Shown: piece by piece, positions 34,310 to 43,190 of the stretch | Layout: every line of letters begins with the position of its first letter | How positions within the stretch are numbered: position 1 is the stretch's first letter | NCBI GenBank assembly: GCA_965228435.1 | Contig: OZ245818.1 | Location: 7,254,001-7,318,000, forward strand | From: Hoeflea_A sp965228435 | GTDB taxonomy: Bacteria > Pseudomonadota > Alphaproteobacteria > Rhizobiales > Rhizobiaceae | Direction: 5' to 3' | Length of the DNA: 64,000 nt | The notes under the pieces: model-generated | Database searches by the model: none | Told to the model about the DNA's origin: nothing | What the model saw: the letters and a program-made list of their open reading frames with translations, nothing else | Translations under genes and position numbers: made by a program

Positions 34310-34921
34310 TCATTCCGTCCGAAAACTGATGAGGCGATCAGCATAGCGAGCCATCTGATCAACCTCCAGGTTGACCCGGTCCCCTGCCTTGCGTTCGGAC
34401 CAGGTCGTCACGTCAAGAGAATGGCGAATGAGAAGGACATCGAATTCAGCTCCGTTCACCGCATTGACGGTCAGCGATGTCCCGTCAAGCGCCACCGAGC
34501 CTTTGGGAGCGATGTAGCGCGCCAACTCATTTGGAGCCCGAATCGTGAAACGACGGGCGTCCCCCTCATCGCCCACGCTTTCAATTGTTGCCATGCCATC
34601 GACGTGTCCGGAAACCAGATGTCCACCGAGTTCGTCTCCTATCTTCAGGGAGCGCTCCAGGTTTACTCTGCTTCCCTCCTTCCACGTTCCAATGGTGGTC
34701 AGCCGCAACGCCTCCTCCCAGGCTTCCACTTCAAACCAGCGTTCAGTCTGATCTGCCGGCGCTAGCCCAGTCACGGTGAGGCAGGTTCCAGAGCAGGAGA
34801 TTGAAGCCCCCATATCGATGGTCGCAGGATCGTAGGTGGTCTCGATTCTCAGGCGAACGCCTTCGTTCATGGGCGTAATCGCGGCAATCCGACCCACATC
34901 GGTGACGATTCCCGTAAACAT
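34310..34921 (-). CDS. ribE: Riboflavin synthase alpha subunit
   Basis: 203 residues in two similar barrels, starting MFTGIVTDVG. The first has SCSGTCLTV and the second VALDGTSLTVN; LGGHLVSGHVDG marks the interface. It dismutates two lumazines to riboflavin. The start overlaps the ribD stop by one base. About 100 bases separate it from ribH; no FMN riboswitch is visible there. Confidence 0.97.
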   Translation of the reverse strand: MFTGIVTDVGRIAAITPMNEGVRLRIETTYDPATIDMGASISCSGTCLTVTGLAPADQTERWFEVEAWEEALRLTTIGTWKEGSRVNLERSLKIGDELGGHLVSGHVDGMATIESVGDEGDARRFTIRAPNELARYIAPKGSVALDGTSLTVNAVNGAEFDVLLIRHSLDVTTWSERKAGDRVNLEVDQMARYADRLISFRTE

Positions 34922-36027
34922 CAAGATGTCCTTTCGTAGTGGCGACGCAGGTCGTTGCCCAATTGCCGGGTCTCCGTGAGCTCAAAACCGTCCGGCATGT
35001 GTTTCGGACCGATCGGTGCGTTCACCCCGTCCGTGCCGATGGTTTCAGGACCCTGAAAAAGATCAATTCGGTCGACCAGCCCATCGTCAAGGAAGGAGCG
35101 TGCAACAGCGGCGCCGCCCTCGACAATCAAAGTCGAAAGGCCCTGCCCTGTCAGGTCATCCAGCAACTCCGGCAACGCGATCCCTCTGGTATCGCTATCG
35201 CACGCGATCAGCCGTGCACCTGTCTGCTGAAGCCTTTCGAAACGCTCATCACCCGGTCCGACGGTTGTGGCCACGATCAAAGGCACCTTTGTGGCGCTTT
35301 GAACAAGTTTACTGTCTAGCGGCAGTCGAAGATCGCGATCGAGTACGATCCTGATCGGGGAGCGGTTTTCAAGCCCGGGCAATCGGCAGGTCAGCATCGG
35401 ATCGTCTTCAATCACGGTGCCTATCCCCACCAGAATGGCATCGGCGGCGGCGCGAGCAACATGGTTCATCGCTCCGGCCACAGGGCCGGTAATGTGAACT
35501 TGCCCAACACCACGACGGCCGATCTTGCCATCGGCCGAGAGCGCAAGCTTGAGTGTGACAAGGGGCCGGTTTTTGGTGCGTCGCGTCAGATACCCGGCGA
35601 GCGCATATTGCGCCTCCGGCTCCATCACACCCTCCTCGACTTCCACCCCAGCTTCGCGCAGCATGCGATAACCCCGACCGGAAACCCGGTCATCAGGATC
35701 GGTCGTTGCGGCGACGACGCGTTTGATGCCCGCGTTGATCAGTCCTTCGGCGCAAGGCGGCGTGCTGCCGTGATGCGAGCACGGCTCGAGCGAAACATAG
35801 GCGGTCGCTCCGCGCGCCAGGTCGCCCGCTTCGCCAATGGCCTCGGTCTCGGCATGAGGCCTGCCGCCGAGAGCCGTCAATCCCCGACCGACGATCCTCA
35901 TGTCTCCGTCGATCTCGCGCACTATCAGTGTCGAAACAGAGGGATTGGTTCCGGTGCGGCTCAGATGCCGGTAAGAATAACGGATCGCCGCAGCCATCAT
36001 GCGGCGGTCGAATTCCGTCACCGCCAC
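34921..36027 (-). CDS. ribD: Bifunctional deaminase/reductase RibD
   Basis: 368 residues. The N-terminal deaminase has the zinc ligands HAETEA and PCSHHGSTPPC. The C-terminal reductase (from about residue 150) has LKLALSADGKIG and VEGGAAVARSFLDDGLVD. It catalyses the second and third steps of riboflavin synthesis. It starts 4 bases after the nrdR stop. Confidence 0.97.
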   Translation of the reverse strand: MAVTEFDRRMMAAAIRYSYRHLSRTGTNPSVSTLIVREIDGDMRIVGRGLTALGGRPHAETEAIGEAGDLARGATAYVSLEPCSHHGSTPPCAEGLINAGIKRVVAATTDPDDRVSGRGYRMLREAGVEVEEGVMEPEAQYALAGYLTRRTKNRPLVTLKLALSADGKIGRRGVGQVHITGPVAGAMNHVARAAADAILVGIGTVIEDDPMLTCRLPGLENRSPIRIVLDRDLRLPLDSKLVQSATKVPLIVATTVGPGDERFERLQQTGARLIACDSDTRGIALPELLDDLTGQGLSTLIVEGGAAVARSFLDDGLVDRIDLFQGPETIGTDGVNAPIGPKHMPDGFELTETRQLGNDLRRHYERTS

Positions 36028-36031
36028 GGGT

Positions 36032-36508
36032 TCATTCCTCGCCTGAAACGCCGTTGAGCCGGGCGCTCAACTCGTTGAGTACCTGCTCAAAGTCAGCGGG
36101 GTCGTTGAAGTCCCGGTAGACCGACGCGTAGCGCACAAAACCAACGTCGTCGATCGACTTCAATGCCTCCAGGACCATCAGTCCGATCTTGTCGGAGTGG
36201 ACATCCGTCTCGCCCGAACTCTCCAGCCGCCGGACAATGCCGGATACCGCCCTTTCCACCCGGTCACGCTCGATCGGCCGTTTGCGAAGGGCTATTTCGA
36301 ACGACCGCATCAGCTTGTCGCGATCGAACGGAACCTTGCGCCCGGTTTTCTTGATGACCTGCAAGTCGCGAAGCTGCACCCGTTCGAAGGTGGTGAAGCG
36401 ACCGCCGCAATCCGGACAGACCCGGCGCCGACGAATGGCATTGCCATCTTCGGCAGGCCTTGAATCCTTCACCTGACTGTCTTCTGAATTGCAGTAGGGA
36501 CAGCGCAT
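36032..36508 (-). CDS. nrdR: Transcriptional repressor NrdR
   Basis: 158 residues from ATG 36508. The zinc ribbon MRCPYC...CPDCGGRFTTFE is followed by an ATP-cone (KVPFDRDKLMRSFEIAL). It represses ribonucleotide reductase genes when dATP is bound. It usually sits between glyA and ribD in this class, as here. Confidence 0.97.
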   Translation of the reverse strand: MRCPYCNSEDSQVKDSRPAEDGNAIRRRRVCPDCGGRFTTFERVQLRDLQVIKKTGRKVPFDRDKLMRSFEIALRKRPIERDRVERAVSGIVRRLESSGETDVHSDKIGLMVLEALKSIDDVGFVRYASVYRDFNDPADFEQVLNELSARLNGVSGEE

Positions 36509-36663
36509 CGATACTCCATTCTCGTTGGTCAACGGTGCCGGATGGGCAGAGGCCTCGTGAGTCGGCCTTACTTATCAGAACAGATCAGCGCATGGAAACG
36601 CTGTCCAAGCCCGGATGTTCCAATCCGGACCCGGCAGCGGAATGGCCAGACAGATCCCGCCAA

Positions 36664-37965
36664 TCAGTAGATCGGGAATGCCTTGGTCAGAGCGATGGCC
36701 TTTTCCTTGACCGACCGTTCGATGGCCGCATTGCCTTCAGGAGTGTTGGCTCGAAGACCATCCAGCACTTCAATGATCAGTTCGCCGATCTGTCGGAACT
36801 CGACCGGGCCGAAGCCGCGGGTCGTCCCCGCGGGCGTGCCGAGGCGAATACCGGATGTGACGGTCGGCTTTTCCGGGTCGTTCGGAACACCGTTTTTGTT
36901 GCAGGTAATGAACGCATTGCCGAGAGCGACTTCGGACACCTGGCCCGTCAGTCCCTTCGGCCGCAGGTCGACCAGCAGCAAGTGCGTGTCCGTTCCGCCG
37001 GAAACGATGTCGAGACCGCCCTCCACCAGCGTGGCGGCGAGCACTTTGGCGTTTTCCACCACCCTGGCTGAGTAAGTCTTGAATTCAGGCGTCAGGGCCT
37101 CGCCGAAGGCGACGGCTTTCGCTGCAATAACATGCATGAGCGGTCCGCCCTGCAACCCCGGAAAGACCGCTGAGTTGATCTTCTTGGCGATGTCCGGATC
37201 GTTGGTCAGGACCAAACCACCACGCGGGCCGCGCAGGGTCTTGTGGGTCGTGGACGTGGCGACATGGGCGTGCGGGAACGGGCTTGGATGCACACCCCCG
37301 GCAACCAGACCGGCAAAGTGTGCCATGTCGACACAGAAATAGGCGCCAACTGCATCGGCGATCCCACGGAACCGGGCAAAATCGATCTGCCGCGAGTAGG
37401 CTGACCCGCCGGCAATGATCAAAGTCGGCTTATGCTCGCGGGCCAGCGCTTCCACCTGATCGTAGTCGATCAGGCCGGTTTCGGCGACGACCCCATATTG
37501 TACTGCGTTGAACCACTTCCCGGAGATGTTGGGACGAGCGCCGTGCGTCAGGTGTCCGCCTGCGTCCAGGCTCATGCCGAGGATGGTATCGCCCGGCTTC
37601 GTCAAAGCCAAAAACACCGACTGGTTGGCCTGGCTGCCGGAATGGGGCTGCACATTGGCGAAGGTACAGTCAAACAGTTTGGTAATCCGTTCGATCGCCA
37701 GTTCCTCGGCGACGTCGACATATTGGCAACCGCCATAGTAACGCCGCGCCGGATACCCTTCGGCATATTTGTTCGTCATGATCGAACCCTGCGCCTCAAG
37801 CACGGCACGGGAGACGATGTTCTCGGATGCAATCAGCTCGATTTCCTGCTGCTGACGACCGAGTTCCTTTTCGATGCTACCGAAAACTGCCGCATCGGCG
37901 TCAGCCAGAGAGCGGTTGAAAAATGCGTCATAGTGATGATCGGTGTTGGCGATCGGGTCGGTCAT
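36664..37965 (-). CDS. glyA: Serine hydroxymethyltransferase
   Basis: 433 residues from ATG 37965 (AGGA 8 nt upstream). Motifs: LIASENIVSRAV, GYPARRYYGGC, and the PLP lysine in STTHKTLRGPRGG. It interconverts serine and glycine with tetrahydrofolate. The upstream 190 bases hold a CCCGGC-AAC-GCCGGG hairpin (38033-38047) but no recognised riboswitch. Confidence 0.98.
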   Translation of the reverse strand: MTDPIANTDHHYDAFFNRSLADADAAVFGSIEKELGRQQQEIELIASENIVSRAVLEAQGSIMTNKYAEGYPARRYYGGCQYVDVAEELAIERITKLFDCTFANVQPHSGSQANQSVFLALTKPGDTILGMSLDAGGHLTHGARPNISGKWFNAVQYGVVAETGLIDYDQVEALAREHKPTLIIAGGSAYSRQIDFARFRGIADAVGAYFCVDMAHFAGLVAGGVHPSPFPHAHVATSTTHKTLRGPRGGLVLTNDPDIAKKINSAVFPGLQGGPLMHVIAAKAVAFGEALTPEFKTYSARVVENAKVLAATLVEGGLDIVSGGTDTHLLLVDLRPKGLTGQVSEVALGNAFITCNKNGVPNDPEKPTVTSGIRLGTPAGTTRGFGPVEFRQIGELIIEVLDGLRANTPEGNAAIERSVKEKAIALTKAFPIY

Positions 37966-38158
37966 TTTGCTATTCCTGCAGATAGGGAACAAATGGGCGC
38001 CGAGGGCGTTTTCGGGGTATGCGATTTGGAATCCCGGCAACGCCGGGTCACGCGGGTCTCATAAAGCCCCCACGCACATTAAACAAGGTCGGCCACGCCA
38101 CCATTTCTGGCAGCGAAGTCGACCCGTCCTGTTTGCGTCAATGTTTGTGAGGCGTGCC

Positions 38159-39439
38159 CTATTGCAACGCCAGCTGCTCGACACCATCGCGGCGGTAGAT
38201 GTCTTCGCGGAACTGAACAACGCCATCCGACGTCGACCAGGCAGTAACGTAGGTGAAATAGACCGGAACCGGCTCTGACAGCTCGATTGGCGTGCTGACG
38301 CCACTGGCGATCACCTGCTCCATCGTCTGACGGTTCCAACCTGGCGTGTCGCGCAAAAGCCAAGTGGACAGATCGCGGACGTTCTCTACCCGCACGCATC
38401 CGGAACTTTCGAAACGCAGCAACTTACCAAACAGGCTCTGTTGCGGCGTGTCGTGCATGTAGACAGCGTGAGGATTGTGGAAGTTGATCTTCGTCGAGGA
38501 CATGGCGTTGATCTTGCCGGGGTCCTGGCGGAACATCAGCTTCGGCGCTTCAGGCGCATTCCAGTCGATTGTTTCCGGTGCGACCTCGCTACCCTTGGCA
38601 TCAAAGAGACGGATGGAATTGCGTGTCAGGTAGGTCGGATCCTTGCGCATCAGCGGCATGATATCTTTTTCGATGATAGACCGCGGCGCTGTCCAGTATG
38701 GATTGAGGATCACTTCATGGATCTTGGAATTCAGGATTGGCGTCTGTCGGCTGATTTTGCCGACGATAGCGGTGTGGCGCAAAGCGACGCGATACCCCTC
38801 GACCGCTTCAATATGAGCCGCCGGAATATTCACCAGGACATACCGGTCCCCCAGATAGCCCGACATGGAGCGCAGGCGTACCAGGTTGGTCTCAAGCTGA
38901 CCGAGACGCACCGTCGCCGATACATTAAGCGCCGCATAGCTGTGACGGCCGAGAATGCCGTCAGCCGGCAGACCATGGCGGGCCTGGAATCGCTTCACCG
39001 CGCCGTCCACATAGCTGTCGAAAGCTGGTGACGTCCCCGCTGATTGCGCCATGTCGCCCGATATGATCAGACGTTTTCTGAGCACGGAAACTGCCGGATC
39101 GCTGGCGCCGATCCGCAGTTTGCTCCCGGAGGGCACAACCGGCCATCCACCGCGCAGAACGATATTTTGGTAAGTGCCGACCGCCGTCTCGACGTTACTG
39201 ACCGTCTCGGGGCTGAAGATCGGAACGCTGGAATTGACCTTGACGGCCGTGCGTGAAGCTTGCGCATCGAACTGGTCGTCCCACGAACCGCGGCGCGGAG
39301 CGTTGATAATGCTCTCGATGGTCGTCTGTGCCAGGTTTTGGGCAGCGGCTCCTCCGGCTGCAACACTGGCGCCAAACGCCGTTGCGCTGCCAAGGAAAGC
39401 GCGTCGCGAAATAGACTTGTTCATTTTCTTCATGGACAT
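38159..39439 (-). CDS. L,D-transpeptidase, YcbB-like, Tat-exported
   Basis: 426 residues if started at ATG 39439; ATG 39433 or 39424 are possible. The N-terminal SRRAFLGSATAFG is a twin-arginine signal. A peptidoglycan-binding domain (RFQARHGLPADGILG) precedes the YkuD catalytic domain, with HDTPQQSLF and the nucleophile in SSGCVR. It forms 3-3 crosslinks or tethers outer-membrane proteins to peptidoglycan. It lies near the LdtR-type regulator, whose homologue in Liberibacter controls an L,D-transpeptidase. Confidence 0.92.
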   Translation of the reverse strand: MSMKKMNKSISRRAFLGSATAFGASVAAGGAAAQNLAQTTIESIINAPRRGSWDDQFDAQASRTAVKVNSSVPIFSPETVSNVETAVGTYQNIVLRGGWPVVPSGSKLRIGASDPAVSVLRKRLIISGDMAQSAGTSPAFDSYVDGAVKRFQARHGLPADGILGRHSYAALNVSATVRLGQLETNLVRLRSMSGYLGDRYVLVNIPAAHIEAVEGYRVALRHTAIVGKISRQTPILNSKIHEVILNPYWTAPRSIIEKDIMPLMRKDPTYLTRNSIRLFDAKGSEVAPETIDWNAPEAPKLMFRQDPGKINAMSSTKINFHNPHAVYMHDTPQQSLFGKLLRFESSGCVRVENVRDLSTWLLRDTPGWNRQTMEQVIASGVSTPIELSEPVPVYFTYVTAWSTSDGVVQFREDIYRRDGVEQLALQ

Positions 39440-39768
39440 AAGAAACCACTCATCGCCGTTATCGTGTGGTTGTCGCCCCGGAGTCGCTTCCGCCACCCTA
39501 TGCGAACCGGACTATAACAGCCAGCCTCCGCTTCTCGATTCACGATTTTGCGAGGACACCCCCGAACACTCCCCAATTCGCTGCTTTGCACACAACGGAC
39601 CAAGGGCCGAATTTCACACCAATATGGCCAATTGATGGTTAATATTCGGTTCCGGCTCCGGCGCTGCAACAATCTCCTTATCGATGAGCCATACATAGGA
39701 CCCTGTGCGCATTTCGCAACAGTTCAGCGGCGGCCGCACTGATTCTCCGTTCCCGGTCCTCCTGAACC
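39440..39768. other. Upstream region of the L,D-transpeptidase
   Basis: About 330 bases between the transpeptidase start and the oxygenase stop, both on the minus strand. It should hold the transpeptidase promoter and any LdtR site. I see no long palindrome or terminator. Confidence 0.4.
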
Positions 39769-40761
39769 TCAGGATGGTTCCGTCATCGTCGTCGACTGAA
39801 ACTTCGACATTAGGTAAGGCCCTGACCGGACCGGTTCATATTTTGCAGTTTCGCCTTGCCCGATACAGGAATCCAGGCAGCTAATTTCGGCATCCCAGTT
39901 CGGTTGATGGAAGAAGGCGAACGACTGTCGCCGCTCCAGGCCGCCCTCCTGGGCTGACGGATTGACGACGCGATGCAGCGTCGACACCCAACGGTCATTT
40001 GTCCACAACGCCATCAGATCACCAATGTTGATGACAAAAGCACCGGGGACCGGCGGTACCGGGATCCAGTCTCCCGATGCCGCCCTTATCTCCAGACCCC
40101 GGGACCCGGCCTGCGGAAGCAAGATCGTCAGGCTGCCGTAATCGGTGTGGGCTCCGGCGCGCAATTGACCGGGCTCCGGCGCCTTTATCTGTTCGGGATA
40201 ATTGAGGGCCCGCAGTGCGCTGATCGGCTGATCGATATAGGGATCGAAAAAGGCCTCGGGCAAATCCAGAGCGACGGCGAAAACGCGCATGATCCGCTCG
40301 GCCAGGTTCTCCATCGCACTGTAGTAGGCGCTCCAGGCCTGTCTGAAACCCTCCGGTTCGTCCGGCCAAATGGTCGCGGCGTAGCAAAATCCGAGCGCCT
40401 GAGGATCGACGATGTCGGTGGGAACGCTTTGTGGTCCGCCGTTGAAGCTCTCCTTCAGGTCTGGTGGCGTATCAACGCCGCGAGATTTCGCCAACGCCTC
40501 CAATTCCGGCCCCAAATATCCGTATGGGTAGCCCTCATACGGAGCTCTGGCGCGCTGCTTGACGTCGGCCGGCAGGCTGAAGAACGCATGCGCCTTGTCC
40601 CAGGCGGTGTCTACAATGGATTGGGCTATGCCATGATTGCCGATGGCCAGGAATCCGGTGGAGCGGCAGATCTCGTCGACCTGTCGCCCTAGGGTCTGCT
40701 TGCCGGCCTGTTCGGCACTTTCAAATGCCCCGAGATCGAAAACCGGGAAATCACCGGACAT
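39769..40761 (-). CDS. Iron/2-oxoglutarate-dependent dioxygenase, isopenicillin N synthase family
   Basis: 330 residues from ATG 40761 (GGAGG 8 nt upstream). The N-terminal DIOX_N region has STGFLAIGNHGIAQ. The Fe(II)/2OG domain has the facial triad in GAHTDYGSLTILLPQ (His and Asp) and STLHRVVNP (His), plus the Arg of RQSFAFFHQPNWD that binds 2-oxoglutarate. The substrate is unknown. It sits between ldtR and the transpeptidase on the same strand. Confidence 0.92.
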   Translation of the reverse strand: MSGDFPVFDLGAFESAEQAGKQTLGRQVDEICRSTGFLAIGNHGIAQSIVDTAWDKAHAFFSLPADVKQRARAPYEGYPYGYLGPELEALAKSRGVDTPPDLKESFNGGPQSVPTDIVDPQALGFCYAATIWPDEPEGFRQAWSAYYSAMENLAERIMRVFAVALDLPEAFFDPYIDQPISALRALNYPEQIKAPEPGQLRAGAHTDYGSLTILLPQAGSRGLEIRAASGDWIPVPPVPGAFVINIGDLMALWTNDRWVSTLHRVVNPSAQEGGLERRQSFAFFHQPNWDAEISCLDSCIGQGETAKYEPVRSGPYLMSKFQSTTMTEPS

Positions 40762-40866
40762 GACTGTCGCCTCCGCGTTCAAATGTGCGCGGAAGCGACC
40801 ATATCATCGGACCGAGGTCAATATGGCCCTGTCTCGAGTGGCAGGCCCGCCACCCGCGAGCCTCGA

Positions 40867-41376
40867 CTAGAGGCGATAGAGAATCTGGTCGTTCCAGAAA
40901 CGGTCCAGCCGCTGCAGCGCCTTGTTCATACGCTGGAATTCCTCTGCGCTGATGCCGCCCACCTGTTCGATCGAACCGATATGGCGCTCGTAGAGGCCGG
41001 CGACGACATCGGCAACCTCTTTGCCCTTTGCCGTCAGGCTGATCCGCACTGAGCGCCGGTCAACGCGAGAGCGCTGATGGTTGATGAAACCCATATCCAC
41101 GAGCTTCTTCAAATTGTAGGAAACGTTCGATCCCAGATAATAACCACGCGAACGCAATTCGCCGGCTGTCAGTTCGGACGTACCGATATTGAACAGCAGC
41201 AATGCCTGGATCGCATTGATGTCGCTACGGCCATTCCGCTCGAACTCATCCTTGATGACGTCGAGCAGGCGGCGATGCAGCCGTTCCACCAGCTGCAGCG
41301 CTTCCATATAGAGGGAACGCAACGCGTTCTTGTCTTCTTCCGGCGGAGATGCCTCCGCGCGCATGTCGTTTTTCAT
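40867..41376 (-). CDS. ldtR: MarR-family regulator LdtR
   Basis: 169 residues. The winged helix includes LTAGELRSRGYYLGSNVSYN as recognition region and the wing RSRVDRRSVRISLT. A helical dimerisation region flanks it. The protein resembles LdtR of Liberibacter and Sinorhizobium, an osmotic-stress activator of an L,D-transpeptidase gene. The transpeptidase (38159-39439) and a DUF6163 gene close by match that conserved context. Assignment is from recalled family sequence plus context. Confidence 0.8.
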   Translation of the reverse strand: MKNDMRAEASPPEEDKNALRSLYMEALQLVERLHRRLLDVIKDEFERNGRSDINAIQALLLFNIGTSELTAGELRSRGYYLGSNVSYNLKKLVDMGFINHQRSRVDRRSVRISLTAKGKEVADVVAGLYERHIGSIEQVGGISAEEFQRMNKALQRLDRFWNDQILYRL

Positions 41377-41445
41377 CGTGGTGCCTCACTGTCTTGCCCG
41401 GCGGTTTTTTGTTTTCCACCTTGAGACACACCCTATCGAATACGT

Positions 41446-41505
41446 CTAAAATTGAACTTAAAATGCAGCATTAACAAGCTGTTACTGCGAAGGACGCAAT
41501 TTTAG
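41446..41505. repeat. Inverted repeat upstream of ldtR
   Basis: CTAAAATTG (41446-41454) is complementary to CAATTTTAG (41497-41505). Inside, TAACA-AGC-TGTTA forms a shorter palindrome. It lies 70-130 bases before the ldtR start in AT-rich DNA, where a MarR autoregulatory site would be expected. Confidence 0.4.
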
Positions 41506-41518
41506 AGTGAATCGATTC

Positions 41519-41944
41519 TTACTCCTCCTCTGGCTCGACACGGCGCGAAAAGTAGAGAGCGACACGAAAAGCTATGTAAACAAGGGCGGCCAACCCGTGT
41601 GCCGCAATCAGCAGCCAGCGGCTGCCATACAGTTCCGGAAAAGCCCCGTGCATGGCAACTTCGATGGCCGCAGCAACGAGCCAGACGACCGGTCCCCATG
41701 ACACCACCATCCAAAGGCCGATCCCAGCGACGGGCCACAGAACCGCCAGTGAAGCGGCGGCAATTTTCCAATGCACAGGCAGCAGGTCGAACCGCCAGAT
41801 GCCACCATCAAGTATGCCGATCAGCAGCGCCCAATAGCGAATTCCGGCGATCAGGCAGAAGATCGCGATAACGCGCTGAAAAACCTCAAAGGCAAGCTCA
41901 GTGGTGCTGGGACGCGGAGCGCTTGGTTCGATCAGGTCGCTCAT
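41519..41944 (-). CDS. DUF6163 family membrane protein
   Basis: 141 residues with four transmembrane helices (about 24-44, 60-78, 84-100, 110-130). It matches the small Hyphomicrobiales membrane protein found next to ldtR. The function is unknown. Its ATG overlaps the stop of the upstream hydrolase gene by 4 bases. Confidence 0.75.
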   Translation of the reverse strand: MSDLIEPSAPRPSTTELAFEVFQRVIAIFCLIAGIRYWALLIGILDGGIWRFDLLPVHWKIAAASLAVLWPVAGIGLWMVVSWGPVVWLVAAAIEVAMHGAFPELYGSRWLLIAAHGLAALVYIAFRVALYFSRRVEPEEE

Positions 41945-42999
41945 GCCAATCCAGGAATGTCAGTCAAGTCTGCTTGCCCGAGCGAGCAGAAATAGCTGTC
42001 TACCGCGGCCTCGGTGACTTCTTCAAGCGACTGCGGGTTCCATTTTGGGTCATTCGTCTTGTCGACGATCACCGAGCGGATGCCTTCATAGAAATCGCTG
42101 GCCTGCAACATGCGATAAAGGATCCGGTATTCCATCTGCATGCATTCTGCCAGGGATTTGCCGGCGCCCTCTTCGATCTGCCTGAACGCCACGGCCAGGC
42201 TCAGCGGCGCAGCTCGCCGAATGGCCTTGAGTGCCGTTGCTGCAATTTCGCTGGAATTGGTGGCGTTCTCCAGAGTTTCGATGATGTCTCCCAAGGAGTT
42301 TCCAGAAAACAGATGTTCGATTTCAGCCGTGTCGAGCTTTGGCGCCGGAACGGATGAAGGTTGGTCGTAGTCTCGCAAGACATCCTCAGCTGCCCCCCCG
42401 GCGGCCAAGTCCGCTTCCAGTGCCGGCAGACGCTCAGCGGAAACAACATGAGTCGCTATCCCGGAACGCAGAGCGTCAGCGGCTCGAATGCGGGCTCCCG
42501 TCAGGCCGAGATAGAATCCCATGCGGCCGGGGAGCCTGGACAGAAAATAGCTGCCGCCAACATCCGGAAAAAACCCGATACCGACCTCGGGCATGGAAAA
42601 AACCGCGTTCTCGGTCATTACTCTGTAACGACCGTGCACGGAAACTCCCACGCCCCCACCCATGACGATTCCATCGATCAGCGAGACGATCGGCTTCGGA
42701 TAGATGCCAAGGCGCGCGTTCAGCCGGTACTCGTCCTGAAAGAACTCAAAATGGTGATTTCCGCTCTGGCCCTGATTATAGAGATCGAGCAAATCGCCGC
42801 CTGCGCTAAATGCCCGGCCACGAGCACGAATGACGACATGGCGTATGCTCTGGTCAGCTTCCCAGCGGTTGAGAATCGACCAAATTCCATTGACCATGGT
42901 GTGGGTCAACGCATTCAACGCTGCCTCGCGGGTCAAGGTAATGAAACCGGCCGGACTGTCCTCTTCGAAAACGATTTCGTCGTTGCTGCCCAGCTCCAT
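41941..42999 (-). CDS. 3-hydroxyisobutyryl-CoA hydrolase (enoyl-CoA hydratase superfamily)
   Basis: 352 residues from ATG 42999. Crotonase motifs: AFSAGGDLLDLYNQG, GIVMGGGVGVSVHGRYRVM (oxyanion) and PEVGIGFFPDVGGSYFLSRL. The extended C-terminal region with DKTNDPKWNP is typical of HIBCH, which cleaves 3-hydroxyisobutyryl-CoA in valine degradation, rather than of hydratases. A longer upstream start at 43098 is not supported. It is divergent from hemB. Confidence 0.9.
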   Translation of the reverse strand: MELGSNDEIVFEEDSPAGFITLTREAALNALTHTMVNGIWSILNRWEADQSIRHVVIRARGRAFSAGGDLLDLYNQGQSGNHHFEFFQDEYRLNARLGIYPKPIVSLIDGIVMGGGVGVSVHGRYRVMTENAVFSMPEVGIGFFPDVGGSYFLSRLPGRMGFYLGLTGARIRAADALRSGIATHVVSAERLPALEADLAAGGAAEDVLRDYDQPSSVPAPKLDTAEIEHLFSGNSLGDIIETLENATNSSEIAATALKAIRRAAPLSLAVAFRQIEEGAGKSLAECMQMEYRILYRMLQASDFYEGIRSVIVDKTNDPKWNPQSLEEVTEAAVDSYFCSLGQADLTDIPGLA

Positions 43000-43190
43000 C
43001 CCTGAAGTCGCTCCCTCTTGACCACAAGGAATGGCTGTACGCACCGCCTCGCCCGAGGTCAATGGCGTTGGTTGCCGGGGGTGGTCTGACGGCGCCAAGG
43101 TGCAGCGTCAAAGTGCTCTCTTGGTCGTCAGCGACCGCGCGTGATACACAACTAGAAGATTGACCCTTTGCTACGCGTACAGAGGCAGGC

